64,000 nucleotides of DNA from Schistocephalus solidus (GCA_017591395.1 WEDG01001301.1:124001-188000), one strand, 5' to 3'; positions 14,001 through 26,800 are shown, numbered from the stretch's first letter. Notes: generated from the letters alone by a model not told the origin. A program made the numbers and translations.

Positions 14001-14306
14001 CCTAAGAATACCTGTTCTCTCCCGATGGCAAAGCGGGTTTTTGGAAAATAGCATCTGAATCCAGGCCGACAGAAATAGCGGATATCTAGTTTATCAATTC
14101 AGCTAGCCTTGTGTTCGCCATTGTTTTGATTCTATCGTCAACTTTCCCTTAACTGATTGGAGACTGCGCCAACACCATTGCTTCATTGATCAAAAAAATA
14201 ATATTTTTCTTACATTGCTTGAAACTGTGATGTCTGAGCTTGATTCCTTATAGCAAAGTGCAACTACTCGGCTGTGACCCGGATGTCCCTATTCTATTTA
14301 CCGTAG
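11096..14306 (+). other. Locus A intron e-f (3.2 kb) with degenerate repeats
   Basis: It holds a C-rich degenerate telomere-like repeat at about 11,800-11,900 (runs such as ctaactccaactctaatcc). It also holds a direct repeat pair at about 12,560-12,660 and 12,960-13,080 sharing gagtcagRctgcaaYggctcctt-type sequence. The 12.5-13.7 kb part is more GC-rich than its surroundings and probably derives from mobile elements. No coding exon could be supported. Confidence 0.4.
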
Positions 14307-14567
14307 ATTTCATCCTATGTCGGACGATCGTCGCCTTGGTTCCCGGCACCCGAAACTGTCTTTGAGGAATTCGGCGTTTGCCAGTTCTTCCAATAACCTC
14401 TACGAGCATTCTGACAGATATCGAAGCGATCATCCACGGTATGGTTCAGAATCGATGTTTCCACAACACGGACTCTACAAAAGGCACTTCCGAAATGAGG
14501 ACTACCTACTTGATCCCTATGTCAGCCATGACTTCTCCCCGTTCGGTTTTGATGACAGAAGTTTTGA
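14307..14567 (+). CDS. Locus A exon f (87 codons)
   Basis: The acceptor is ctatttaccgtag and the donor is GA|GTATGT. Both ends are phase 2 and the length is 261 nt. The peptide begins with the split Val, then FHPMSDDRRLGSRHPK. The middle is rich in Ser, Tyr, His and Arg (NNLYEHSDRYRSDHPRYG) and the end is DDRSF plus a split codon that becomes Glu with the next exon. The open frame runs on to 14601, but the GTATGT donor and its phase fit make 14567 the likely end. Confidence 0.7.
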
Positions 14568-15135
14568 GTATGTTCTCTTTGAAATGGCGATGAGATTTTA
14601 AGCCGCGATATCATAAACAAAATTTCAGGCTGACTATTTGACGCATGGAAGACACAAGGTGAAATCTAAGGTTCAACGAAGACATTCAAAATTACGCTTA
14701 GTTAAACCTTAAGTTGACGTAACATTTGACCATCTAATCAGCATTACTATCTCTCTGACGGTAGTAGCGAATGCAAGTCAAAGCTTGGTGTGGACTTAAA
14801 ACAGAAGACATCCAGAGGATTGTTGACCTTATGGTTGTTTCCATGTGTCTGGTTCCAAGCGATGAAATCGGAGATTGTACACTTCTGTTTTTTGCTTCAT
14901 GCCTGCTGATCTAGCACAAAATGACGTATAAAACAGAATAGTGCCTTTTTCCTTTATAAAACTATTTCTTTGCGAAATTAGGGCAAAATACAATCTCTAA
15001 CCGACTGAGCAGGTCACTAAATGTCAAAATGTAAGACGACTGTGGAACGTTCGAGTATGAGCCTAGAATCATAATCAAAATATATAATTCTTCCTCTTTT
15101 ACATACACGAAAGGTGTCTCCTTACCTAATTCTAG

Positions 15136-15204
15136 ACTGTTTGATCGGCCGGGTCCTTGGTGTTCGTGTGAATCGGACTACGAGTTGGATACGAAGATTA
15201 TCAG
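15136..15204 (+). CDS. Locus A exon g (23 codons, two Cys)
   Basis: This 69-nt exon lies between cctaattctag and AG|GTCAGT, phase 2 at both ends. It reads ELFDRPGPWCSCESDYELD and then TKII. It lacks an ATG, so ordinary open-frame searches miss it. The match in phase to both neighbours and the good splice sites support it. Confidence 0.6.
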
Positions 15205-15377
15205 GTCAGTTTGGGAGCCTTGTTTAACTAGCTCTGCTCTTTCAGATAAAAGTTGAAAGTGATCACAGCCCAATTTTTAATACTTTGCCCATTGATGCGT
15301 TTTATTTGCTTTTTACATTTATAGTACCTGATTTTTTCTTACCTTTTTAACGCACCCTTCCTTTTTTCCCTATGCAG

Positions 15378-15470
15378 TTTCGATCCAAAGCACCGATTCA
15401 GTCCTATCGGTGCTAGTTTTCACTTAGAAGCCTCCAGTCCCAGTGCAGAGAAACCGTCATTAGCCCTGAG
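15378..15470 (+). CDS. Locus A exon h (31 codons)
   Basis: The acceptor is tttttccctatgcag, with a long pyrimidine tract, and the donor is AG|GTATGA. Both ends are phase 2 and the length is 93 nt. The peptide is SFDPKHRFSPIGASFHL followed by a Ser/Glu-rich end (ASSPSAEKPSLAL). The intron before it (15205-15377) is only 173 nt. Its exit codon, completed by the next exon, gives Arg. Confidence 0.65.
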
Positions 15471-18400
15471 GTATGAAGACTACGAGTAACCTTTTATTTC
15501 AGCAGCTTAGCCATTTATGATCATTGTTCACTCTATGTCTTTGGTTCAAAGACTTTGAAATAGTGTTATGACCATTAAGACATCCTTGCAGCCTTATGCA
15601 ATCGGACAACGGTTATCCAAAACAGTATTGAATAACAAAATGTTGCAGATCGCATTCATTATCCGAAACCTTTACCCCAATGATGGCTTTTTTTGACAAA
15701 CAAGGCATTCCAGCGAATATGGCAGTAAATATTATAACGTTTGGCAAATCAGGAAATTCAAAAGACACATTTGCGAGCATCGGTTATTTTCTCAAATACT
15801 CGTCAGGCCTTTCCATTTTCATCGTTATGTAACATGGTAAAATTTTGTGGACAACATCAAGGAATAACGTATCTCCACGCATAATTCGGCGCAAAATTGC
15901 TATTACAGCCTCTTCGCCCACAACCCTGCTTTTTTTTGGCCACAGTAAACCATAAAGTTGATGTGCGGGAACGGATAAATAGCTGGAATTTTGACAAACA
16001 GGGGAGCAAAGTCAGGGGAAGAAAGAGGTGGCATGCCTGACCCCAGGTTTCTCATCTGCTGCCTCCTATATCATGCCCGTCGTTGGAACCTTAGAGACCA
16101 AGGAGTGGAATAGACAATGTGGTTCAGTTTTTATCGGATAAAGCTCAGCTGGGGTACGAAGTGGAGTTCTATTTTAGATTCAGGACCAAACGTTTAACCA
16201 ACCAGGTGGCAGACACACGTGAGAGCATATATTTACGCGTTGTCATCCGCTGTCCCGAGAGCGCATTTCATCGGCTTTGACTGTGACGCGCCACTGGTGC
16301 GTGATAAAGCGGAGAAAACGGATTGGAGGCGATCCTGTGTGAAATTTCCTGCCCCCTTCCCTCGGTTTCACTTTTAAATTTAAGTTATTCCTAAACCAAA
16401 TTAATTTGGTTGTCATTTGTCAGGCGGCGCTAAGTGTGCATGAGACCTTAGCAATTGTCGGATGTGCGGGTAGCACGCGATAGACGCCACATCAGCCACC
16501 GCGCCCAAACACCACCAGTCTGCTAAAAAATCGGAGACCACTGGGATAGGAGATGCAGAAGAGTATAGGCAGGCCCGGAGTAATCCTTCCTCGCATTATA
16601 TCCGTATACTCCTCAACATTACAATTCTAGCTAGCTTGAAACTATCGCAACTTGTTTCAGGTCGGGGAGGGTAGGTTGTCAACAGAAAAATTTACTCAGT
16701 TATTCTTTGGTCCTTAGGATGGACTGCAATCATTGCATCATCCTTTGACCTGCATGGCAAGTCCTACTTCTGGAAGCTACGTTGGGCAACTTGACGCAAA
16801 GTCAGTTATTTCCTTCTGGCAGCATGTCCAGTCTGTTTGTCTCGGACAGACCAGTGGTGCGTGACACAGAAAGGGGCGAATTATATTGATCTACTTTGAA
16901 TTCAAAGACTAATGTCAACAGTAGAAGCAACGGAAGCGGTTTAAACCCCCACGATAGTCCTGTCTCGCAAGACTTTCAATTGACATTAGATCCTCGATAT
17001 CCTACTCAGAACTGCTGAAATGGCCTGGCCTTTTTGTTACTCTTATGACATCCTATGTTATGCAGACCCTAAGCCAGCCGGTTATGAAGTCTAGACATGT
17101 TGAGACGGCGATGAAATCAAATGTCGCACTTGTAGACTGGCGGTTTAAGGTTCTCAGTCAGTGTCCACGTACAACTCCGTCGTCTTGACCTTGTTCTGAT
17201 ATCGAGTCGTGACAAGCGTTGGAAAAGGGCGAGGGAGGTAAATGCAGCGCAAGCCTGTTGTTCGATAAACGAATGCATTTTAACGTCACGTGCGCGCTCA
17301 TCTTGAGGGTCAGGGGTAGAATTAATCTCTTCCGAGGGTGAGACTGTCATAATAGATCTCGCTCGCTCTAGAATTATGACAACCCTCTCGCGTGCATAGT
17401 TCTCGTTTGTTTTAATGGGTTATACAAGCCAGCCGTCCACACTGTGGGTCATATCGCAGTTTTTTGTAACTTGGTGTTTAGGCAAGTCCTGTACTTATGT
17501 TACCCAAGTTATCGAAGTGTGGTCCGGGTTTAATGATAAGCTAACGTGGCGATGTTACGCGTAGTCGGGAAACAGGACAACAGCTCAGAAACCACCCCAC
17601 ATCCATCCTTAGCTCATTAGAGCGTCGCTAGCCACTAAAGAATAATTTTGGAAGGAGTGTCTGAGACACAGGTTATGAAAGTCGTCATTGCCCCTCCAAA
17701 CGATGCTAGTCTTCTGTGCTTGTTTTAATCATGCTATCGGACAGAGGCTTGCGAACGGTTTTTACGGGCGGATTTCATTTACGAGTGACTCTCTAGCGGC
17801 CAATGATGCTCATCATCATATAAAAGCTCGGCTTTATGGTTGTCGACAATGCCAATATGCGGATTACCGGTATCGCTGATGCGTTTCGCGTCTTCCCAGA
17901 TGGTCACTCAATTTGGGACGCGCAAATTAATCTCCCACACTACCTTTGTGGCCTATTTATTCAGCGGCAGTCCCCTTATTTCATCCTCATGGTCTGATGA
18001 TATGATCCGAGTTGTCCAGAAGTATCCGCTAAAACGGTCTTCTAGACTGTTCTCTTCGAGGCCGAAAATTGCCACAGTCCAGAAGTTATTGAATAACTGA
18101 TGAAATCCGCAGTTCTTTAAAAGGACCTAAATGTTTATTTTACAACGATTGGAATACCTAATATTTTTCTTTTCAGTCGATCAAGCTCGACATGCGTAAG
18201 ACGGAAGAGTGAAGATGCATATGATGTTAATGTCCTGTAAGTTGCCCTATTTCGGCTTGATATCCCCGATCCTGATCCCGCCACCTTACTTTTAGGAAAC
18301 GTAGCCTTGTAGTAATCAATAAAATGTAAAATATTTTGCAATGTTTCTTGACTGACTAACTAGTATGCTACAGCCATACCTCTCCACCGATTAAAGTTGA

Positions 18401-19515
18401 TTCAGAGCTCATCGTGTAGGAGCAGAGGTTAGTAGCTGAATACCTGCATACATCCCATATGAACTGACCAATACACACCTGAAGAGTGTAAAACAGGATG
18501 TAACGGCTACCCCTTTAGCTACGGATATTCACCACTCACCCAACGACGTGCTTTTGTGGTTCAAAAAATATATTTCCTGTTGCTGATATTGCTTGAGTAG
18601 CGAGGGGCCCAGCTTGCTTCGACCTGAGACCTGCGCTGCAACACTACATCAGCGAGGGCTATAGTGGCCATGTCAGCTTATTCGCTGGCGTCAACCGCCT
18701 TGCCCACTTGACTATTGATTTTGGCACTCGGCCAGGTAGACCGTTGGTTCGCGCTCTGAGTGCATTTGCAAATACCCCAGTTCACGCAGAATTGTCGTCC
18801 ACAGATCTGATCGGGTTAATGAGCTGACATAAAAGCGTTCAGGTGTTTTGCGAGATCCGGACTACATCCCTCCCGGGCATAATGGCGGGCTGTTAGCAAC
18901 TTGGAAGAATCGCAGAGACGGAGACTGAAAGAACCATCTAGAACATCACCGGTGTTGCCAGCCCTTTCCAGCCGTACAGCGGAAAAAACTGAAATTTGAA
19001 TATGAGCTTAGATCATCACTGAGCTTAATGCTCCAGTTATTAATATCGGTGCCTATGATCTCCCTGTTGCTATGATGGATATTAATATGCAAAAGTGAGC
19101 AGCGCGCACTAATTAATGAGTACTCGTCGTTATACGAACACCATCGTGGATATAAGCCGGACCTATAAGGTAAATTTTAACGTGTGTTCCTTTTGAAAAG
19201 AAGGACAGATCAGTTTGCGTCAAACTTGCTACACGACCGCGGCCACCATTAGATAATTTGCCGTAGAGGTCTTACCTGACTTTTGAATTTATTAACATAT
19301 TTCGGTTAACATCCTTTGTTAATTTTGAAGATGAAATTAATCTGTCATTTCGCATTCTGGAGTTTTATTCAAATGTATTCGGTCTCAAAAGGCAGCGCAG
19401 TCCATCAGAACCTGCGTTATCGTAGTCAGGTCGGTCATTTTTCAGTCAGCTACTAAGATCTCAATCATCCTTACCTATGTGGGAGTGGGATGCATGCGTA
19501 CACTCTTTAATTTAG
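15471..19515 (+). other. Locus A intron h-i (4 kb)
   Basis: I found no gene here. The stretches near 16,240-16,330 and 16,800-16,900 share a core (cactggtgcgtga / ccagtggtgcgtga), which suggests two diverged copies of a dispersed repeat. The rest gives no readable signal. Confidence 0.4.
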
Positions 19516-20126
19516 GAACGGCCAGCTGAGTTCGGAGAATCTCCAAGCCTCCGCCGAAGCAGCAATAGCTGACCACCTTCCACCCGGGGCCCATCCTGTG
19601 GATCTCCGCAATGTCCCTCCCTCACCTGTTCTCAAGCCGTTGGTGCCATCACCAGCAAAGACCCTCGCTAGCAAACTGCCAGTGCCCTCATCCAGCCCTC
19701 AGAACCCTCCATCGCCGTCAGTTAGGCAACCACTTCCGCAGATTCATCTTGAAGTGCCAGTCTCGCCCGAGCTCACCGGCAAACGGTTTTTCGGGTCCGC
19801 TCCGACACTAGCGATCCAATCTGCTTCCTCTCGTCTGCCCTCCGCTGAGGATCACTCAGAATTATCTTTTACTGGGGCCTCCGAAACTGAACCGCAATCT
19901 GCTTTGCAAAAGAATTTCGGGCCTGTGGCTGCGGAGTATTCAGTGGATCAACAAACCGACGAGTGTAAGGCATTGGGTGATCGACTACCATCCCCTCAGC
20001 GTGTTTTAGCAGTTGAAGCACCAAGTACATGTGAATCCTCTGCCCTGGTGACTCCCAACACCACCAACGCAAATAGGACTGATGTGACTGAACAGGCAAT
20101 GCAAGATAAAAAGGAGGTTAAACAAG
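19516..20126 (+). CDS. Locus A exon i (about 203 codons, Pro/Ser-rich)
   Basis: The acceptor is ctctttaatttag and the donor is CAAG|GTATGA at 20127. Entry is phase 2 and exit phase 1, and the length of 611 nt fits both. The first half is proline/serine-rich, with candidate SH3-type motifs (PPSPVLKPLVPSPAKT; SSPQNPPSPSVRQPLP). The second half is Ser/Thr/Glu-rich without order-promoting residues. The frame stays open to 20299, but beyond 20126 the sequence becomes a degenerate gttagggtta-type repeat and GTATGA gives the phase required by the exon at 21659. I therefore treat the last 58 codons of the open frame as intron read-through. Confidence 0.75.
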
Positions 20127-21658
20127 GTATGATAGAATCGCATATTAACAATAAGGGAATTTCTAGTGAGTCTTCAGAGGCAAGACACGGGAATAAGAAT
20201 CCTTCCTTATTTCGGAGCCCTTGCGCTAATTTATTGTGGAGATCAGGGTTAGCACTGCGGCTGGCGATAGGGGTTACGTTAGAGTTAAGGTTAAGGTAAG
20301 TTTTATGGTTAAGGCAGCTTTATGCTCAAGGTTCGCCTTAAAGTTACCCGTTGGTTTAGTGCTAGGGCTTGGAAAAAGAGTGACCCTTCCTGAAATATTT
20401 TTGCAAGGCCACCCATGTTACTGAGGGCTTTCTTTTGCTTGTGTTCTCAGGTCTCTAAACTGTGCCTGATAGTATCTCTTTTGCAACGTACAAATGGATG
20501 CTGAACGTCAACTTTTACGCTGCATAAAAGCAACCTGAGCATGATGTTTACAGTTCAGAGGCTCCTTGTTCTGGCATCGGGCCACCGCTAAACAGAATCC
20601 ACTGATAAGCATCCCATAGGTTTGTTCAGTTTCAGCCTTGTGGAGCATCAATCTTAGGTTCACAAAAATGTCTGACTATCCAGGGCTTTGATTTACCGGT
20701 CGCCCACACTTTACTTGTCTGTCGCAAATATCCTCCCTGCCAGACGTTATAGCGCCCTTGAAATAGGAGCTGTGCTGGGCAGCGTACACGATATTGACCC
20801 CCTTACTTTGAAAGTCTATGCAGCAGGCCTATTAAACCATCCCAAGTTAGGTGAAGTCCATCTCATCCCAACTGTGGAGCACGGATGTACCCGTGGAGGT
20901 TGTTTGCTAATTCCTCCAGCTTTCACGGTTTATCGCTCCTACTGACTGGCTCTCAAGGTGTTCATTCTTTTAGCCAGCGGTGTATATGGACTTCCTGCCA
21001 ACTATGATATGCTAAAAATACTGGCTAGCAATGAATCGAATTTAAGCGGTTTCCAACCATTTTTCGTGAACTTCATCCTTAGTCAGGGGCTGCATCTTCT
21101 AAATTTGAAGGATTGAATTACCTTGTTCGTCCTCCGACAGCGTCTGATTCCTGACCTTAAACTTCGGCCCAAACACAAAGTTTTAATCCGTGCCTATGCT
21201 AAATTTGAATTTATGTACAGAATGAAATAAGAAGCTCGAAAGTACGTTTTAGAGAGTAGTCGAAGGTGGGTCAAACTCATGCTAACGCCCGAGTGGTTGA
21301 AATTGTTTATGTACCTCTATCTCAGGCAGAAGAGAAGAATGAAAACACCCTGTAATACAGATGGTGTCGCACCAAATTCCCCGCAAGGGTAAATATTTCC
21401 GCGTCATAGCTCTCTACCTCTTTGCCTAATCGAAGCCTAAATCCAAATTCTAGTCCTGAACAAAACATTAACTTTCCTGAAATTTTGGGCAAAGCCACTT
21501 ATCTCACGGGTGCTTCCACTTCCTTTGTCCTGCCGGGGGGAGAGGGCAGGTGACCGAGACCGCCTGATGCACCGACACGTCCGGGGATTTTGTCTTTGCT
21601 GCATGAGTAACCTGCAGTGATCGAATGCGCTAACCCTCTTTTGCCCGATTTGCTGCAG
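20127..21658 (+). other. Locus A intron i-j
   Basis: It contains the hexamer-like repeat at 20,215-20,420 and a second related copy around 21,380-21,500 in the opposite sense. An open frame of 85 codons at 20,688-20,945 has no recognisable domain and no fitting splice sites, so it is not called. Confidence 0.4.
20215..20420. repeat. Degenerate TTAGGG-like hexamer repeat with conserved end
   Basis: The + strand carries gttagc, gttacg, gttaag and similar hexamers, followed by a tail resembling cctgaaatatttttgcaaggcc. Related G-rich or C-rich copies occur near 8,580-8,650, 11,790-11,900, 21,380-21,500 and 61,270-61,500. It resembles interstitial telomere-like sequence but is too decayed to be a true (TTAGGG)n tract. 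It is intronic to locus A. Confidence 0.45.
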
Positions 21659-21915
21659 ACGCACAAGCCAAAATGGGCTCTGTCGCTAGCACCTTGACCG
21701 CACAGCTGAAGTCCACCACGGCCTCACTGACCTCTGGTCTACAATCAATATTCCGAATACCGGCACAGACACAACAAGCCACAGACATCGCCTCCAACCG
21801 AACGGGGCAGTTGAGGCGCACCTATTCCACAATGTCCACACCGGACCGACCCGAGTACCCCTTCGACATGGCGTCCAACGTTCAAAGGAAGGAGAATGGT
21901 CTTCCTTACGCTTCG
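21659..21915 (+). CDS. Locus A exon j (Ser/Thr-rich, about 85 codons)
   Basis: The acceptor is gatttgctgcag. Entry is phase 1 (G plus AC gives Asp) and the proposed exit is phase 0 at GCT TCG|GTGGGT. The peptide contains a possibly amphipathic Ser/Thr/Leu/Ala segment (GSVASTLTAQLKSTTASL) followed by GLQSIFRIP, then TGQLRRTYSTMSTPDRP and RKENGLPYAS. RRTYS could be a basophilic kinase site, which is inference. If the donor is not used, the frame continues through several cysteines to a stop at 21,994-21,996, so an alternative terminal exon cannot be excluded. Confidence 0.65.
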
Positions 21916-22057
21916 GTGGGTTCTGCCTTTAAATGTACCAATTGTTCCAATTCCACACCAGATGTCATTGGTGCATGTGAGGCCTACAGCTGCTGAACAA
22001 ACTTGCGCATTATATTTTGTCCAGTTTTCCATTGTAGACCATATTTGCTGACGACAG

Positions 22058-22186
22058 TTAGCATCGACGATGAACTTTGTTTATGGAGATGAAGAGCTGC
22101 ACAGCGCCATCTTCAAGCTCTTCCAGTTCCGATGGCAATATGAGTTAAAAGTAGATTGGGGTGTGATTTGGTGCATCGGTCGATGA
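22058..22186 (+). CDS. Possible last exon of locus A (doubtful)
   Basis: An acceptor-like tgctgacgacag precedes a phase-0 frame that fits the exit of exon j and ends in TGA at 22184-22186. The peptide contains FVYGDEELHSAIFKLFQF, which looks more like real protein than random intron. The pyrimidine tract is poor, and no polyadenylation signal was confirmed. The 142-nt intron would be short for this gene. I recognise no family. Confidence 0.3.
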   Translation, partial: LASTMNFVYGDEELHSAIFKLFQFRWQYELKVDWGVIWCIGR

Positions 22187-23800
22187 CAAATTACTTCTCT
22201 GCCGTAGGGCACCTCTTCTCCACCGAACCCGATCTACTATAATCTCCTAGGAGGGTGTATTCACAAGCAAACAAAGACTGGGTGTATGTTTCAATACGAA
22301 TGAAAATCATATGTAGGCGATTCCTGTGGTAGCTTGCGTGGAAATGAAAATATACGGAGAAAGATTTTTCACAACATACATCTTGCGGCATTTCGGAGGT
22401 GCCACAATGAGCCGTAAGTTCTTAATCTCGTCCGACTTCATTCTGATGGTGAGAATCCGCCAGAATATGGCCCCTACTGAAGCACCCGCCAACTCGACCA
22501 GCAAATGTGTTGATGCACGTATATAACCTCACATATCCACTTTCTGGTTCCATCTTTGCTCGAACGCATTTCTGTGAGGAAGAAATGCGTTGTTTAACTG
22601 ACCTTCAGGCAAACGTGCAGATAATCCTCCGTTCCTGTGCCAATCACCCTTATTCTACCTCTCCGCCTATTCCAACTTGGCAACCTGTATTTCGGACAGC
22701 CTCTGGTAGAAAATACATCGCGTGAGCGATTTAACCACCTCTGGTCTCAGTAGTCGTGCTGTAGCTATAACTTCGTCTAAACACCCAACAAATTTCGTAC
22801 ACTCAAAAGAACAAGCTCGTCCTTAAATAGCACGGAACGAGGACATGGCTGCTTTTCAACAGCTGCACGACCCTCGTGTGGCGACAAATACTCTGCGGCA
22901 GGGCAGCTTGGAAAAAGCGAGAAGCGAGTTGAGGCTGTAAAGCAGAGCAGGAGATATCGCAGGCCTCTGATGGGCGTTAACCAGGATAACAAACTTTGCG
23001 AACATGGGATGCAAGACAGGCACAAAACGGTAGGATAATGAGGTCATTCCTCCCCAAAAATAAAAGACTGCCCACAACTAGCTGGGTCATCGCAGCATGA
23101 AAGTCTTCTAGTTGTGTGATTTATCATTTCGTCAGCTGGTCTCATGAAAAAAATAAGTGCTTCTTAAATTAACTAACTCCCGATAAACCATCAATTAAAA
23201 ATGCAATATTTCTTAATGTTTGATTATTTGCGAATACTTTCAAGAGGAAGCGAAGTTGTATTCTTAGAGATTAATTTAAACCTATATCGGGGAACTAAAA
23301 TAACGGTTATAGGAAGAGGTACGTCCTTGATTATCATTATCGTCACCCCAAATATTCGCTGTTATTTCGGGTCTGGACCTTAAACTTCATGTACGGATCA
23401 CTTGATTCCATGTCCGGAAACTAATATATTCAACATGATTTACCTTGATTAATCTCTGGAATCCGTAAGACAGAACACGCATAGAGAACGCTGTGGGACC
23501 CATAAAGAAGCAAAACCCTTATTGCTGTTTCATGCGACCGCAGATTCATCGGCGAAACACGTGCCTGGGCGTTAAGCAGGTACCCATATCGTGAGTACGT
23601 TATACCATCGTTGCCATATTCATTTTATACTATTTGTACTACGATATGATTGTAGAGTGGACATTATGTGGTCACTCTTCAGCAGATGCTTATCATTGAC
23701 CTAATAATCATTAAAATTTCGGGTCTGACCCTAAAATATCATGTTTGTATAATTTTACTGCATGTTCTGCAGGTCGCAATTTCAAAAATTATTTCCCTTG
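22187..23800. other. Intergenic or 3' region with no supported gene
   Basis: Short open frames on both strands overlap one another and none has a recognisable motif or good exon borders. The stretch 23,720-23,800 (ttcgggtctgaccctaaaa ... atttcccttga) is shared with 46,795-46,875, just upstream of the other SINE block. It therefore belongs to a longer repeat that includes the SINE. Confidence 0.45.
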
Positions 23801-23826
23801 ATATATATATATATATATATATATAT
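23801..23826. repeat. (TA)n microsatellite at the left edge of the SINE array
   Basis: A perfect alternating TA tract of about 26 bases lies directly before the first array unit. A similar tract at 27,667-27,685 closes the array. Confidence 0.9.
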
Positions 23827-26800
23827 GATAGTGTGGGGCTCACCGATCTGCTTAAGGAACATGCATGTTCCGTTGTGCCCTGGAGCTCAGACTAGAGCCC
23901 TCGCAGGTGGTCGCATAGCGACGTGTAGCATATGATGGAATGGAACCGACAAAGACAAGGGAGACCGGAATGGCCATTTCTGGCTTATTAGCCGTCATCA
24001 GCCAGTCATACCCAATCCCAAGTGTGGCACACCTGGGATTCGCACCCGCGACCTTTGGTATTTGAGTCGAACGCTCTACCATTGAGCCACGGGCTCGTTG
24101 TTTTGTCGGTTGTGATCGGGAATATGATGATAGTGTGGGGCTCACCGATCTGCTTAAGGAACATGCATGTTCCGTTGTGCCCTGGAGCTCAGACTAGAGC
24201 CCTCGCAGGCGGTCGCGTAGCGACGTGTAGCATATAATGAAAGTAGAACCGACAAAGATAAGGGGAGACCGGAATGGCCATTTCTGGCATATAAGCCGTC
24301 ATCAGCCAGTCATACCCAATCCCAAGTGTGGCACACCTGGGATTCGAACCCGCGACCTTTGGTATTTGAGTCGAACGCTCTACCATTGAGCCACGGGCTC
24401 GTTGTTTTGTCGGTTGTGATCGGGAATATGATGATAGTGTGGGGCTCACCGAGCTGCTTAAGGAACATGCATGTTCCGTTGTGCCCTGGAGCTCAGACTA
24501 GAGCCCTCGCAGGTGGTCGCGTAGCGACGTGTAGCATATGATGGAAGTAGAACCGACAAAGACAAGGGGAGACCGGAATGGCCATTTCTGGCTTATTAGC
24601 CGTCATCAGCCAGTCATACCCAATCCCAAGTGTGGCACAACCTGGGATTCGAACCCGCGACCTTTGGTATTTGAGTCAAACGCTCTACCATTGAGCCACG
24701 GGCTCGTTGTTTTGTCGGTTGTGATCGGGAATATGATGATAGTGTGGGGCTCACCGATCTGCTTAAGGAACATGCATGTTCCGTTGTGCCCTGGAGCTCA
24801 GACTAGAGCCCTCGCAGGCGGTCGCGTAGCGACGTGTAGCATATGATTTTTGAAATGGAACCGACAAAGATAAGGGGAGACCGGAATGGCCATTTCTGGC
24901 TTATTAGCCGTCATCAACCAGTCATACCCAATCCCAAGTGTGGCACACCTGGGATTCGAACCCACGACCTTTGGTATTTGAGTCGAACGCTCTACCATTG
25001 AGCCACGGGCTCGTTGTTTTGTCGGTTGTGATCGGGAATATGATGATAGTGTGGGGCTCACCGATCTGCTTAAGGAACATGCATGTTCCGTTGTGCCCTG
25101 GAGCTCAGACTAGAGCCCTCGCAGGCGGTCGCATAGCGACGTGTAGCATATAATTTTTAAGTGGAACCGACAAAGACAAGGGAGACCGGAATGGCCATTT
25201 CTGGCTTATTAGCCGTCATCAGCCAGTCATACCCAATCCCAAGTGTGGCACACCTGGGATTCGAACCCGCGACCTTTGGTATTTGAGTCGAACGCTCTAC
25301 CATTGAGCCACGGGCTCGTTGTTTTGTCGGTTGTGATCGGGAATATGATGATAGTGTGGGGCTCACCGATCTGCTTAAGGAACATGCATGTTCCGTTGTG
25401 CCCTGGAGCTCAGACCAGAGCCCTCGCAGGTGGTCGCATAGCGACGTGTAGCATATGATGGAATGGAACCGACAAAGACAAGGGAGACCGGAATGGCCAT
25501 TTCTGGCTTATTAGCCGTCATCAGCCAGTCATACCCAATCCCAAGTGTGGCACACCTGGGATTCGAACCCGCGACCTTTGGTATTTGAGTCGAACGCTCT
25601 ACCATTGAGCCACGGGCTCGTTGTTTTGTCGGTTGTGATCGGGAATATGATGATAGTGTGGGGCTCACCGATCTGCTTAAGGAACATGCATGTTCCGTTG
25701 TGCCCTGGAGCTCAGACTAGAGCCCTCGCAGGCGGTCGCATAGCGACGTGAAGCATATGATTAAATGGAACCGACAAAGACAAGGGAGACCGGAATGGCC
25801 ATTTCTGGCTTATTAGCCGTCATCAGCCAGTCATACCCAATCCCAAGTGTGGACGAGCTGGGATTCGAAACCCACGACCTTTGGTATTTGAGTCGAACGC
25901 TCTACCATTGAGCCACGGGCTCGTTGTTTTGTCGGTTGCGATCGGGAATATGATGATAGTGTAGGGCTCACCGATCTGCTTAAGGAACATGCATGTTCCG
26001 TTGTGCCCTGGAGCTCAGACTAGAGTCCTCGCAGGCGGTCGCGTAGCGACGTGAAGCATATAATTTTTAAGTAGAACCGACAAAGACAAGGGAGACCGGA
26101 ATGGCCATTTCTGGCTTATTAGCCGTCATCAGCCAGTCATACCCAATCCCAAGTGTGGACGAGCTGGGATTTCGAACCCACGACCTTTGGTAATTGAATC
26201 AAACGGTCTACCATTGAGCCACGGGCTCGTTGTTTTGTCGGTTGCGATCGGGCATATGATGATAGTGTGTGGCTCACCGATCTGCTTGAGGAACATGCAT
26301 GTTCCGTTGTGCCCTGGAGCTCACATTAGAGCCCCTCGCAGGCGGTCGCGTAGCGACGTGAAGCATATATTTTGAAGTAGAACCGACAAAGACAAGGGAG
26401 ACCGGAATGGCCATTTCTGGCTTATTAGCCGTCATCAGCCAGTCATACCCAATCCCAAGTGTGGACGAGCTGGAATTCGAACCCACGACCTTTGGTAATT
26501 GAATCGAACGGTCTACCATTGAGCCACGGGCTCGTTGTTTTGTCGGTTGCGATCGGGAATATGATGATAGTGTGTGGCTCACCGATCTGCTTGAGGAACA
26601 TGCATGTTCCGTTGTGCCCTGGAGCTCACATTAGAGCCCTCGCAGGCGGTCGCATAGCGACGTGAAGCATATGATGAAATGGAACCGACAAAGACAAGGG
26701 AGACCGGAATGGCCATTTCTGGCTTATTAGCCGTCATCAGCCAGTCATACCCAATCCCGGGTGTGGATCACCCGAGATTCGAACCTGCGTCCTTTGGTCA

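Larger units (their letters stand above)
76..21915 (+). other. Locus A: multi-exon gene for a large unrecognised low-complexity protein (overview)
   Basis: Ten exons (76-155, 1728-1776, 2649-3140, 5021-5405, 10829-11095, 14307-14567, 15136-15204, 15378-15470, 19516-20126, 21659-21915) each follow an AG acceptor and precede a GT donor. Their junction phases are 0, 1, 1, 2, 2, 2, 2, 2 and 1, and they agree at all nine junctions without an in-frame stop. Together they give about 855 codons. The protein has a basic Arg-rich stretch, a short polyglutamine, very acidic clusters, Tyr/Asp/Arg-rich segments and a long Pro/Ser-rich part, which suggests an intrinsically disordered scaffold or cytoplasmic tail. 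I see no transmembrane segment or catalytic motif. The first exon here enters in phase 1, so the 5' part of the gene is outside the window. The phase agreement is the evidence; the function is unknown. Confidence 0.7.

Noticed and set aside
20127..20299. C-terminal part of the 233-codon frame as protein
   Set aside because: A GTATGA donor at 20,127 gives the phase needed by the next exon, and the following sequence is a degenerate hexamer repeat.
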